DNA of 26,381 nt from an uncultured Lacticaseibacillus sp. (GTDB taxonomy: Bacteria > Bacillota > Bacilli > Lactobacillales > Lactobacillaceae), in NCBI GenBank assembly GCA_934370925.1, contig CAKRNG010000024.1, positions 1 through 26,381 of the forward strand. Reading direction: 5' to 3'. The stretch's first letter is position 1; the number at the start of each line of letters is the position of its first letter. Both the position numbers and the translations under genes were made by a program. Below are positions 1 through 8,961 of this stretch, in pieces. The notes beneath the pieces are model-generated. The model did not search any database and was not told where the DNA came from. It worked only from the letters and a program-made list of their open reading frames with translations.

Positions 1-94
1 CTTCCACCGCAATCAATTCTGGGTTAAGCGCAGACTTCTGGGGCACGTAGCTCGACTAGGATGTAACGTTCGTGTGCTTTGAACTTCTGGCGCA
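1..94 (-). repeat. Dispersed palindromic element, copy A (cut by window edge)
   Basis: Read on the minus strand, this stretch is nearly identical to the left half of the element at 5295-5589: it starts with TGCGCCAGAAG, continues through AACGTTACATCC and TAGTCGAGCT, and enters the hairpin arm before the window ends. It lies just past the 3' end of the minus-strand tetR gene. No coding capacity is evident. Confidence 0.85.
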
Positions 95-129
95 CCCACA
101 CGCTTATTTTGTGTGGCTATAGCTTCTTT

Positions 130-771
130 TTAATTGGCCAAGAAGCCGTGTTGCAGAATATCCATGTACTGCACGGCTTCATCCACGACGGGGTCGAATT
201 CCGCAATCGTGATGTGAGGGTTCTTTTGAATCATGGCCTTTGCCTCTTCCCCGATGAGCATGCTAATCCCGGTGACCATTTTCTGAATTTGGGTCATTTC
301 GATGCCGGGACGTAGCTGCATTCGTTCCAGGACGGGGGTAATGAGCGACGGCACGTTGGCATCGAGTTCATCATTCCAGATGTCGGCGAGTTCCTGCCGC
401 ATTTTAACGGGTAATGTCTGGGTATTCGCATAAGCGGACATTGCGAGCGCGAATTCGTCCGGGTAGTCGAGCTGCATCTGAATCTTGTAGCGCAGTGCCC
501 GGGTTACCATGACGGTCAGATTGTCGGCGTTCTGCCAAACGGAGCGGTCAGCGGTGCTGGTTAACTTTGCGTACGTGTGCCGCACCGTTTCGAGGTACAG
601 ATTCGCCTTGCTCCCGAAATAATGGAAGAGAAGTCCCTTCGACACCTGGGCGTGCGTGGCAATTGCGTCCGTTTTCGCGTTTTGGTAGCCAACAGCGGCG
701 AAAATATGGGTGGCACTGGCGAAAATCCGTGCTTCTTTATCTGCATCACGTGGGACGGTTGCGTGGGTCAT
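130..771 (-). CDS. TetR/AcrR family transcriptional regulator
   Basis: A 213-aa protein with an N-terminal TetR helix-turn-helix: residues about 12-58 contain IFASATHIFAAVGYQNAKTDAIA followed by VSKGLLFHYFGSKANLY, the usual recognition helix and its GLLFHYF hallmark. The C-terminal ligand-binding part is variable and gives no ligand. The start is supported by AAAGGAA about nine bases upstream. It is the last of three minus-strand genes after an ABC ATPase and permease, about 97 bp beyond the permease. The likely role is therefore local repressor of the exporter, acting at the palindromes at 3440-3470. That pairing is inferred from position. The effector is unknown. Confidence 0.9.
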   Translation of the reverse strand: MTHATVPRDADKEARIFASATHIFAAVGYQNAKTDAIATHAQVSKGLLFHYFGSKANLYLETVRHTYAKLTSTADRSVWQNADNLTVMVTRALRYKIQMQLDYPDEFALAMSAYANTQTLPVKMRQELADIWNDELDANVPSLITPVLERMQLRPGIEMTQIQKMVTGISMLIGEEAKAMIQKNPHITIAEFDPVVDEAVQYMDILQHGFLAN

Positions 772-868
772 CTAGGTAGTTCCTTTCCTTTGGGGGTGCG
801 ATGAATCAACGACTTCTTGCGCACACACCTGCTTTTATTCAATATATTAATCGTACCGCAAAATTCCT

Positions 869-2485
869 TTAATTGGTGATTAAATCGCGGCGCTTATACC
901 CGAAGTAAGCAATCAGGATGAGAATGCCACCCGCAACCGTCATCCAGAGTGCGGTCTGCCAATCAATTGTTGAAACGGGAACGTTATTAATCCAACCGTA
1001 CGGCGTGAAGTTTGCGGCCCAGTCAGGAAGGTCAACGAGTGGACCGAGGTAAAGGGAAAAGAGGCCGTAGATGGGCAGAATCCAGACAATATTTTGCAGG
1101 CGGGGGAGGAAGGCGATGATGATGAGCGCAATACCCATCACAACCAGCAACGCGGGCCAGTAACCGATGAACGCACGGAGGTAGCGAGTCATCTGAATGG
1201 GTTGCTTCATGGCTTGGTTTCCCGCAGCCGCCATACCGTAAATGCCTAGAAAGAAAGCAATGGTGGCCGTTAGCAGGGCGGTTATGGTGTAACTAAAGAA
1301 GAGATGTAGCCGGGAAACACCGCGTGCGTGAAGCTGTTCCAAGTAACCCTTCTTTTCATCCGTGTTGATTTTGAGCAGCGTGATGAGTGCTGGAACGGTC
1401 GCGACGAGCACGAAAATAATGCTGAGTTTGGCGGCGAATGACAGCACAATGGCTTGACCGGCCTTGTTCGCAGCGTCAGACCCAATGAGTTGGGCCATCG
1501 CGGGGTTTGTCTTCATGAGGTCTCCCGCCGTGCCGAAGATGGATCCGTAACTTGCGCCCAAGAGCGGCAGGCTAATCAGCCAGACGATGATGCTGGTGCG
1601 TTCAAGTCGCGCAATCAGACTGAAGGGTCCCGCAAGAAAGACGCTCGCATGTTTGCGGCCGTTACGTTGGGGCAGCACGCCAGCACCAACGTCTCGTTGA
1701 CGGTTGATGAGGAAGGCAATGCCCGCTGTGATTAGCGTGGTGATGCCCATTAGCGCAACGGGCCACCAGTTGTTGGCACGATAAATATCGAGTTTTTCAA
1801 TCCAACCAAAAACGGTGAACCAGGTCGAATCTGGGTTCTGAACATCCGTTGCCATGCGGGCGATGAACAGAACGCCTAGGACGAGGTAGCTTCCCATGGT
1901 GGCGCTCCGGCTGCTCGAGACGAGTTGGGCCACTAAGAGGGAGAAGGCGCCAAACATTATCCCGAAAAACGCGAGGCCAATTCCGAATAACCAGTTACCA
2001 GCCGTGTTGGCACCGGACATGCCGGCTACTTGCAGACCTAGCGCTTCAACTACCCCGATAAGGAGGTTGATGCAAATGAGTTCAAGGCCGGCCGCAAGTA
2101 ACTGACTTTGACGACCAATCGCGTGCGCCCGAACCAGTTCGGTCACGCCAGTATCTTCTTCTGCTCGCGTGTTGCGAACCGCAAAGTAGATGTTCATCAT
2201 CGCGGTGAAGAGCCCCATGAAGACCATCATTTCCGTCGCGTAAATCAGTGCGGGTGAGTAAGGGGGATGCGCGGTAAAGGGACCAAGCAGCGAAATCATG
2301 GCGGGCGTTTTGAGGGTTTCGCTGATGGTTGCCAAGGCCTTGTCAGTTCCGTATAACGTGTCGAACTTTGCGGCGGCACCCGCCATTAGCCCCGCAAGAC
2401 CGATTAACCAGCACAAGATGCGCAACCGGTCGCGGCGAAGATAAAAGCGCGTGAGGAAGCCGCTCTTACTGTAGTTAGCGTTCAA
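869..2485 (-). CDS. ABC-2 type exporter permease (polyketide-antibiotic exporter-like)
   Basis: A large integral membrane protein of about 538 aa with roughly a dozen hydrophobic segments arranged as two similar halves, resembling the duplicated permeases annotated as 'ABC-type exporter of polyketide antibiotics'. The chosen start is TTG at 2485 (LNANYSKSGFLTRFYLRRDRL): GGAGG lies eight bases upstream, whereas the longer upstream reading runs into the ATPase gene without a ribosome binding site. This start overlaps the end of the ATPase gene by 11 bp, implying translational coupling. It should form the membrane channel powered by the neighbouring ATPase. The substrate cannot be read from the sequence; drug, peptide or lipid efflux are all possible. 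Confidence 0.88.
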   Translation of the reverse strand: MNANYSKSGFLTRFYLRRDRLRILCWLIGLAGLMAGAAAKFDTLYGTDKALATISETLKTPAMISLLGPFTAHPPYSPALIYATEMMVFMGLFTAMMNIYFAVRNTRAEEDTGVTELVRAHAIGRQSQLLAAGLELICINLLIGVVEALGLQVAGMSGANTAGNWLFGIGLAFFGIMFGAFSLLVAQLVSSSRSATMGSYLVLGVLFIARMATDVQNPDSTWFTVFGWIEKLDIYRANNWWPVALMGITTLITAGIAFLINRQRDVGAGVLPQRNGRKHASVFLAGPFSLIARLERTSIIVWLISLPLLGASYGSIFGTAGDLMKTNPAMAQLIGSDAANKAGQAIVLSFAAKLSIIFVLVATVPALITLLKINTDEKKGYLEQLHARGVSRLHLFFSYTITALLTATIAFFLGIYGMAAAGNQAMKQPIQMTRYLRAFIGYWPALLVVMGIALIIIAFLPRLQNIVWILPIYGLFSLYLGPLVDLPDWAANFTPYGWINNVPVSTIDWQTALWMTVAGGILILIAYFGYKRRDLITN

Positions 2486-3389
2486 GGGTGTCGCCTCCGT
2501 CCTGATTGTAATAGCGCATGAAGAGGTCTTCGAGTGTTGGTGGGGTGCTTTGTAGCGCCACGATGCCATAAGGAACGAGCGCCGTCATGACGGCACCAAT
2601 TGCATTCGCATCGACCGCGAAGGTGTATTTCCGTGTGGCACCCGCAACTGCGGTGAATCCGTGAACGTCAGGAAGTGCCTGCCCGTCTAGTGGGTGGGTC
2701 GTTGTGACCGTCATGTTGGTGCGCGACAGCTGCCGCATTTCATCCAGCGTGCCGGTTTCGATTATCTTCCCTGCGCGAATGATGCCGATTCGGTCGCACA
2801 TACGTTCAACTTCACTGAGAATATGGCTCGACAATAGAACGCTCTTGCCCGCCTGTTTCAGTTCTAGGACGCGTTTCTGGAAGACTTCTTCCATTAATGG
2901 GTCGAGGCCACTCGTGGGTTCGTCAAAAATATAGAGGTCAGCATCTGTGGCGAAGGCGGCAATCAGCGCAACCTTTTGCCGGTTACCCTTGGAATAGGTG
3001 CGGCATTTTTTGGTCACGTCAAGTTCAAACTCACGGATGAGCGCGTCCGTTTTAGACGTGTGTTTCTGGTCGCTCAACTTAAGCAGGAGGTCGATGGCTT
3101 CCCCACCAGATAGGTTAGGCCACAAGTAGACGTCGCCAGGAACGTAGGCGAGACGCTGGTGGATTTGGACGGCATCGTGCCAGACATCCTGACCAAAAAT
3201 GGTCGCGTGACCGCCAGATGCCTTAATAATTCCAAGTAATGTCCGAATGGTGGTTGATTTGCCCGCCCCGTTTGGCCCGATGAATCCGAAAACTTCCCCC
3301 GCGTTGACGGTGAAGGAAATATCCTGGAGGGCTTCAAACTTGCCGAAGTGTTTGCGCAAACCTTGAATGTTAACAATCGTTTCAGTCAT
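2475..3389 (-). CDS. ABC transporter ATP-binding protein
   Basis: A 304-aa nucleotide-binding subunit starting MTETIVNIQGLRKHFGKFEAL. Visible motifs in order are Walker A (GPNGAGKST, about residue 39), a Q-loop region, a signature-like SKGNRQKVALIAA (in place of LSGGQ), Walker B (LYIFDEPTSGLD) and the switch histidine in LLSSHILSEVE. The C-terminal ~80 residues are the extension common in the DrrA/CcmA exporter subgroup. The start at 3389 has AAGGAG about ten bases upstream; in-frame upstream codons lie inside the promoter/operator region. It is the first gene of the operon with the permease and tetR. Confidence 0.93.
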   Translation of the reverse strand: MTETIVNIQGLRKHFGKFEALQDISFTVNAGEVFGFIGPNGAGKSTTIRTLLGIIKASGGHATIFGQDVWHDAVQIHQRLAYVPGDVYLWPNLSGGEAIDLLLKLSDQKHTSKTDALIREFELDVTKKCRTYSKGNRQKVALIAAFATDADLYIFDEPTSGLDPLMEEVFQKRVLELKQAGKSVLLSSHILSEVERMCDRIGIIRAGKIIETGTLDEMRQLSRTNMTVTTTHPLDGQALPDVHGFTAVAGATRKYTFAVDANAIGAVMTALVPYGIVALQSTPPTLEDLFMRYYNQDGGDTLER

Positions 3390-3426
3390 GATGGCACGAC
3401 TCCTTTTTGCGTTCATTTGCACCATG

Positions 3427-3470
3427 AGAATAGCAGCCTTTGACTGGCGAGTCAACGACTGGTCAGTCAA
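3427..3470 (-). promoter_or_regulatory. Promoter with overlapping double palindromic operator (ABC-tetR operon)
   Basis: On the minus strand TTGACT (3450-3455) and TATTCT (3427-3432) are 17 bp apart, a good sigma-A promoter. The -35 sits inside two adjacent GACTGGYSAGTC-type palindromes: TTGACTGGCGAGTCAA at 3440-3455 and GACTGGTCAGTC at 3457-3468. This is typical TetR-family operator layout, where binding would block RNA polymerase. The link to the tetR gene at 130-771 is inferred. Confidence 0.7.
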
Positions 3471-3545
3471 TAAATTTAACGCACGGAAAATAACAAAAGG
3501 GGTGCGGTTTACGTTAGAAAATGAAGTGAGTTGCTTATTTTTTTG

Positions 3546-3558
3546 AACGTTCGGTTTT
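3546..3558 (-). promoter_or_regulatory. PurBox-like site upstream of guaB
   Basis: The minus strand reads AAAACCGAACGTT, matching 12 of 13 positions of the PurR box AWWWCCGAACWWT known from Lactococcus and Bacillus. It lies directly upstream of the putative guaB -35. I found no clear second inverted box, so regulation by PurR is plausible but not certain. Confidence 0.5.
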
Positions 3559-3564
3559 GCATGC

Positions 3565-3593
3565 TTGTCGCGCTTACGCGTGAGTGTTAGACT
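3565..3593 (+). promoter_or_regulatory. Putative guaB promoter
   Basis: TTGTCG (3565-3570) and TAGACT (3588-3593) are separated by 17 bp. Transcription would begin near 3600, giving a leader of about 70 bases. I saw no guanine-riboswitch core in this leader. Confidence 0.45.
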
Positions 3594-3629
3594 TGCAAAC
3601 AACCAAATAGAATGCGCAGCCGTCAGTGA

Positions 3630-5153
<1,524 letters not shown>

Positions 5154-5196
5154 GTAAGACTGTGTCAAAAAACGGTTAGGCGCTGGTATACAGTGC

Positions 5197-5242
5197 AGGC
5201 CCGGCAAAAATCCCGAATTTAGGATTTTTGCCGGGCCTTTAT
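5197..5242 (+). terminator. guaB terminator
   Basis: A perfect 17-bp stem, 5197-5213 pairing with 5222-5238, with an 8-base loop, ends in GGGCCTTTATT. The short T-run makes it moderately strong. The arms resemble palindromes at 7302-7353 and 21414-21473. Confidence 0.8.
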
Positions 5243-5294
5243 TGTCTGTTCGGGGTCTTTTTTACTTTGTTGGGGTAATGAAATGCTTCGTGGG

Positions 5295-5589
5295 TGCGCC
5301 AGAAGTTCAAAGCACACGAACGTTACATCCTAGTCGAGCTGCGTGCCCTAGAAGCCTGCGCTTAACCCAGAATCGATTGCGGTGGAAGCCCACCACCTCC
5401 ATCGCTTCTATGTTAATGCTCAGCTTCTGACCAGGGCACTCCGCTCTGTTTCTAGTCGAGCTACGTGCCCCAGAAGTCTGCGCTTAACCCAGAATTGATT
5501 GCGGTGGAAGTACACCACCTCCATCAATTCTACGTTAATGCTCAACTTCTGACCGGGGCACTGCGCTCTGTGATTCGTCTTCTGGCGCA
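5295..5589 (+). repeat. Dispersed palindromic element, copy B (complete, with doubled hairpin)
   Basis: The element is bounded by an 11-bp inverted repeat, TGCGCCAGAAG (5295-5305) and CTTCTGGCGCA (5579-5589). Inside are two tandem units, each folding into a long hairpin: 5336-5446 and 5458-5568. Each hairpin pairs GAGC/GCTC, GTGCCC/GGGCAC, AGAAG/CTTCT, TTAAC/GTTAA, a 9-bp AGAAT arm and GGTGG/CCACC. The two units differ at several positions in ways that keep pairing. Other copies lie at 1-94, 21229-21500 and 22802-22851. No protein is encoded. It fills most of the 730-bp gap between guaB and mntH. Confidence 0.85.
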
Positions 5590-5663
5590 GCCTCCTTTGA
5601 TTTGTCTCAGTTGCGTTATTTGCTGCGTCTGTGGTTGAGCATATCACCGTCAATCAACCTTTT

Positions 5664-5744
5664 TTGAGCGTTCGTTCAAAAAAGGTTGATTTTCAGAAAA
5701 ATGAGCGTATATTAGTTTGAGGGATAAGTTGAGCGGGCGCTCAA
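5664..5744 (+). promoter_or_regulatory. mntH promoter flanked by two TetR-type palindromic operators
   Basis: TTGATT (5686-5691) and TATATT (5708-5713) with 16-bp spacing form the likely promoter. Upstream is the palindrome TTGAGCGTTCGTTCAA (5664-5679), set inside a larger 14-bp-arm inverted repeat. Downstream of the start point is TTGAGCGGGCGCTCAA (5729-5744). Both fit TTGAGCGNNCGYTCAA, the style bound by many TetR-family dimers. The downstream tetR gene (7416-8018) is the obvious candidate binder, by inference. Confidence 0.65.
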
Positions 5745-5885
5745 CTAAAAATGATTTTGCTGATTAATTAGGAAGCCCTTGTGGTTGAAGTGAGTTCAAG
5801 TTGTTGCAGCCTCGCGACGGTTCTAACTTGAATAATCGCCTTCTTGGTCACCGAATTTCTAAGCCAATAGGAAAGAGGTATTCTC

Positions 5886-7232
5886 ATGCAAGCACATGAA
5901 GTACAAGATAAAGTTGTTGGAAAGAGCCTGGACGAAGTGAACGGCTCCGTTGAAGTGCCACAAGGGGCAGGTTTCTGGAAGACGCTTAAGGCGTTCATGG
6001 GACCTGGTGTTTTAATCGCTGTTGGGTATATGGATCCAGGTAACTGGATTACCTCCATCGCGGGTGGGGCGCAGTACCGGTACAAGTTACTGGCTGTCGT
6101 GCTCATCTCGAGTTTAATTGCCATGATGCTCCAGGCCATGGCGTCCAAGCTCGGAATCGTGACGGGAAAGGATTTAGCACAGCTTACCCGTGAACACACG
6201 GGGAAGAAGGGTGGCTTCACCCTCTGGATTATCGCTGAATTAGCCATCATGGCAACGGATATTGCTGAAATTATTGGGTCTGGGATTGCCATTCAATTGC
6301 TCTTCGGTATTCCACTCGTCGTCGGGATTCTCATCACAGCGGCGGACGTTTTGCTGCTGTTGCTACTGATGAAGCTTGGGTTCCGGAAGATTGAAGCCAT
6401 CGTTGCGACGTTGGTTGCCGTCATTGTTATTGTCTTTGGTTACGAAGTCTTTCTTGCGCAACCAAGTATTGGCGGGATTATCGGCGGGTACATGCCAACT
6501 TCTGAAATTATTACGAACCACGGGATGCTGTACCTCACCCTCGGGATTGTGGGGGCAACGGTGATGCCACATGACCTTTATCTGGGTTCTTCTATTTCAC
6601 AAACACGTAAGGTTAACCGCAAGAACCGGAAGGAATTAGCGCAGGCTGTCCGCTTTGCGACCATCGATTCCAACATGCAGTTGTTCCTTGCGTTCATCGT
6701 GAACAGCATGCTGCTCATTTTAGGGGCAGCCCTGTTCTACGGAACGGATAGCTCACTCGGTCGGTTTGCAGAATTGTTCCACTCCTTGAACAACCCTGCG
6801 ATTGTGGGGGCAATTGCCAGCCCAATGCTGAGTATGCTGTTCGCCGTCGCCCTGCTGTCTTCTGGACAGAGTTCCACCATTACCGGGACGCTCGCTGGGC
6901 AGATTGTGATGGAAGGGTTCGTCCGGATTAAGGCCCCAATGTGGGTTCAGCGTCTGGTTACCCGGTTGCTCTCCGTTTCACCCGTGCTGGCATTTGCCAT
7001 TTACTACCACGGAAATGAAGCGAAGATTGAAAACCTCCTGACGTTCTCGCAGGTATTCCTGAGTATCGCATTGCCGTTTGCCGTTGTGCCACTGGTGATT
7101 TTCACCAGTAGCAAGACGCTCATGGGCGAGTTCGCCAACAAGACGTGGATTAAAATTTGCGCCTGGGTTGCCACCATCGTTTTGATTTTGCTGAATGTTT
7201 ACTTGATTCTGCAAACACTTGGACTTTTGTAA
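5886..7232 (+). CDS. mntH: Nramp-family divalent metal (Mn2+) transporter
   Basis: A proton-coupled divalent metal importer of the cytoplasmic membrane; bacterial members mainly take up manganese, important for lactobacilli that use Mn against oxidative stress. The 448-aa protein has about 11 membrane segments. The TM1 metal-binding motif GYMDPGNW (Asp50, Asn53) and the TM6 motif [11 protein letters not shown] are visible; the usual MPHN is MPHD here, with the metal-ligand Met and the His retained. The start has AAAGAGG about eight bases upstream. Expression is probably controlled by the palindromes in front of it. I saw no recognisable MntR box. Confidence 0.93.
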   Translation: MQAHEVQDKVVGKSLDEVNGSVEVPQGAGFWKTLKAFMGPGVLIAVGYMDPGNWITSIAGGAQYRYKLLAVVLISSLIAMMLQAMASKLGIVTGKDLAQLTREHTGKKGGFTLWIIAELAIMATDIAEIIGSGIAIQLLFGIPLVVGILITAADVLLLLLLMKLGFRKIEAIVATLVAVIVIVFGYEVFLAQPSIGGIIGGYMPTSEIITNHGMLYLTLGIVGATVMPHDLYLGSSISQTRKVNRKNRKELAQAVRFATIDSNMQLFLAFIVNSMLLILGAALFYGTDSSLGRFAELFHSLNNPAIVGAIASPMLSMLFAVALLSSGQSSTITGTLAGQIVMEGFVRIKAPMWVQRLVTRLLSVSPVLAFAIYYHGNEAKIENLLTFSQVFLSIALPFAVVPLVIFTSSKTLMGEFANKTWIKICAWVATIVLILLNVYLILQTLGLL

Positions 7233-7301
7233 TTTAACATGTGATTTGGCCGTAGCAAATGCTGAGGCGGTTGCGTCAAAAGACGGGTTTGTCCCGATAG
7301 G

Positions 7302-7353
7302 CAAGGCAAGTCGTACGGAAGTCCAACTGTGGATTTCCGCGGGGCTTGCCTTG
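7302..7353. repeat. Palindromic hairpin, CAAGGCA...TGCCTTG family
   Basis: CAAGGCAAG (7302-7310) pairs with CTTGCCTTG (7345-7353) and an inner GGAAGTCC/GGATTTCC stem continues the hairpin. No T-run follows on the plus strand, so termination after mntH would be inefficient and tetR could be partly co-transcribed. The arms resemble those at 5197-5238 and 21414-21473. Confidence 0.6.
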
Positions 7354-7415
7354 TATATTAGGCAACGATCTGCTGACACCCACCTGCAACACATAGATTC
7401 GGAGAGAAATAATAA

Positions 7416-8018
7416 ATGACGAAAAGTGACGATCAACGTGCCAAGATATTAGACGTGGCCCGGGACCTGTTCGCTGAAAAGGGATTTGAAGGCACCACCA
7501 CGCGCGAGTTAAATAAAGCGCTGGGAATTGCGGACGGCCTACTCTATTACTATTTTCCACACGGGAAGCAAGAAATTCTGGATACGATTGTCCAACAAGG
7601 CGTTGAACAGCGAATCAATGAAGTGCAAGTTGATTTTGCGGGTGCCACGACGACGGATCAGCTAGAAGTTCGATTTGGCACGATCATTCGCCAAATCTGG
7701 CAGTTGTTTGCGAGTGAGGATAATTACCAGTCCTTCATGATTACCGTGCGGGAACGGATGCTTTTGTCGGATGATGAATCCGGCTGGCTGAGTGCGGTGA
7801 CCACGGCGGTGGAAGGCAACATTTGCGACGCACTCGCCGCAATTGCTGAGGAAATGGGGTGGACCGAGACGTCCGCACGCATGCGGGGGCAAGTCTGCAT
7901 GTCCATTATTCAGAGCAAATTGTACGATGAACTCCTGATTAAGGATCACCGTGAACTGCAGGAAACGGCTTTGTTGGGGATGAAGGCACAGATTCATTTT
8001 GTGCTGGGGTCAAAATAA
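7416..8018 (+). CDS. TetR/AcrR family transcriptional regulator
   Basis: A 200-aa regulator with a clear TetR DNA-binding domain: residues about 8-52 read AKILDVARDLFAEKGFEGTTTRELNKALGIADGLLYYYFPHGKQEIL. The C-terminal domain resembles loosely conserved TetR ligand/dimer domains and does not reveal an effector. GGAGAG lies nine bases before the ATG. It follows mntH by 183 bp in the same direction, and two TetR-style palindromes flank the mntH promoter, so control of mntH is the simplest inference. No copy of that palindrome is visible directly upstream of this gene. Confidence 0.9.
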   Translation: MTKSDDQRAKILDVARDLFAEKGFEGTTTRELNKALGIADGLLYYYFPHGKQEILDTIVQQGVEQRINEVQVDFAGATTTDQLEVRFGTIIRQIWQLFASEDNYQSFMITVRERMLLSDDESGWLSAVTTAVEGNICDALAAIAEEMGWTETSARMRGQVCMSIIQSKLYDELLIKDHRELQETALLGMKAQIHFVLGSK

Positions 8019-8096
8019 GCAGATCAATCTATTTGTCGTTGTGGTTCGTCGCGCTGTTTCCAGTCTGCTGGTGCAGCCGCATTTATAAACGTGAAG

Positions 8097-8148
8097 AAGC
8101 GTTAGTCAAAAAATCCGTCGTACTGGATTTTTTGACTAACGCTTTTCG
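8097..8148 (+). terminator. Terminator after the second tetR gene
   Basis: A perfect 20-bp stem (8097-8116 with 8125-8144) has an 8-base loop; A- and T-rich runs inside the arms and a short T-tail suggest it may act in both directions. Confidence 0.8.
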
Positions 8149-8190
8149 TTTATTCGGCCATATATAACTTAATCTTTGCATAAAACATAT

Positions 8191-8196
8191 TATAAT
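8191..8196 (+). promoter_or_regulatory. Putative -10 for the two-component operon
   Basis: A consensus TATAAT lies 77 bases before the response-regulator ATG. The -35 at the right spacing is poor (CTTAAT near 8168). The leader contains a small GTTAGT/ACTAAC inverted repeat at about 8230-8252. Confidence 0.45.
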
Positions 8197-8272
8197 GAGC
8201 GCAGGACCGTCTTGTTTTGCTAAAATTAAGGTTAGTAATACCACTACCACTAACTTGGAAGAGGTTTAAGCC

Positions 8273-8959
8273 ATGAAAATATTAATTGTAGACGATGACA
8301 AAGAAATCGTTGAATTGCTCAGTATTTACGCCACGAATGAAGGCTACGAACCCGTTCCCGCTTATTCTGGGAAGGAAGCCATCACGAAGCTTGTGACGAA
8401 TTCAGATATTGCCCTCATGATTCTCGACATTATGATGCCGAACATGTCTGGGATGGAAGTCGTGAAGGAAGTACGTAAGGATAGCCAGATTCCAATCATT
8501 ATTGTTTCCGCGAAGACGGGGGACATGGACAAGATTCAGGGACTGATTACGGGCGCGGACGATTACGTCACCAAGCCATTTAACCCGCTTGAAGTGATGG
8601 CGCGGGTGAAGAGTCTGTTGCGTCGAAGCCAGAATAACGTGAAGAACACGGCGCCTGACGTGCTCGAAGTGGGCCCGCTCAAAATTAACAAGGATAGTCA
8701 TGAAGTGGTGACAATCGCTGGCAAGCAGATTCAGCTGACTGCCCTCGAGTTTGGGATTTTGTACCTCCTTGCGAGCCATCCCAACCGCGTCTTTTCTGCC
8801 GACGAGATTTTCGAACGTGTTTGGCAACAGGAATCCATCGTTTCGGCGAAGACCGTCATGGTGCACGTGTCGCATTTGCGTGACAAGATTGAAGAAGCAA
8901 CGGATGGCGAGAAGGTAATCCAAACCGTCTGGGGTGTTGGGTACAAAGTTGAGGCATAA
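8273..8959 (+). CDS. OmpR/PhoB-family response regulator (VanR-like)
   Basis: A 228-aa cytoplasmic regulator. The receiver domain (about 1-120) has the acidic pair Asp8/Asp9, the phosphoacceptor Asp52 in LMILDIMMPNMSG, and Lys101 in YVTKPF. A winged-helix DNA-binding domain follows (LTALEFGILYLLASHPNRVFSADEIFERVW...VHVSHLRDKIEE...VWGVGYKVE). The overall sequence is close in style to VanR. GGAAGAGG precedes the ATG. It is immediately followed, two bases after its stop, by the sensor kinase gene, so the two form an operon. The nearby cell-wall genes suggest envelope targets, which is inference. Confidence 0.93.
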   Translation: MKILIVDDDKEIVELLSIYATNEGYEPVPAYSGKEAITKLVTNSDIALMILDIMMPNMSGMEVVKEVRKDSQIPIIIVSAKTGDMDKIQGLITGADDYVTKPFNPLEVMARVKSLLRRSQNNVKNTAPDVLEVGPLKINKDSHEVVTIAGKQIQLTALEFGILYLLASHPNRVFSADEIFERVWQQESIVSAKTVMVHVSHLRDKIEEATDGEKVIQTVWGVGYKVEA

Positions 8960-8961
8960 GG

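Noticed and set aside
5242..5430. Open frame of 62 codons after guaB
   Set aside because: It lies in the dispersed repeat copy B, has no ribosome binding site, and its composition follows the hairpin arms.
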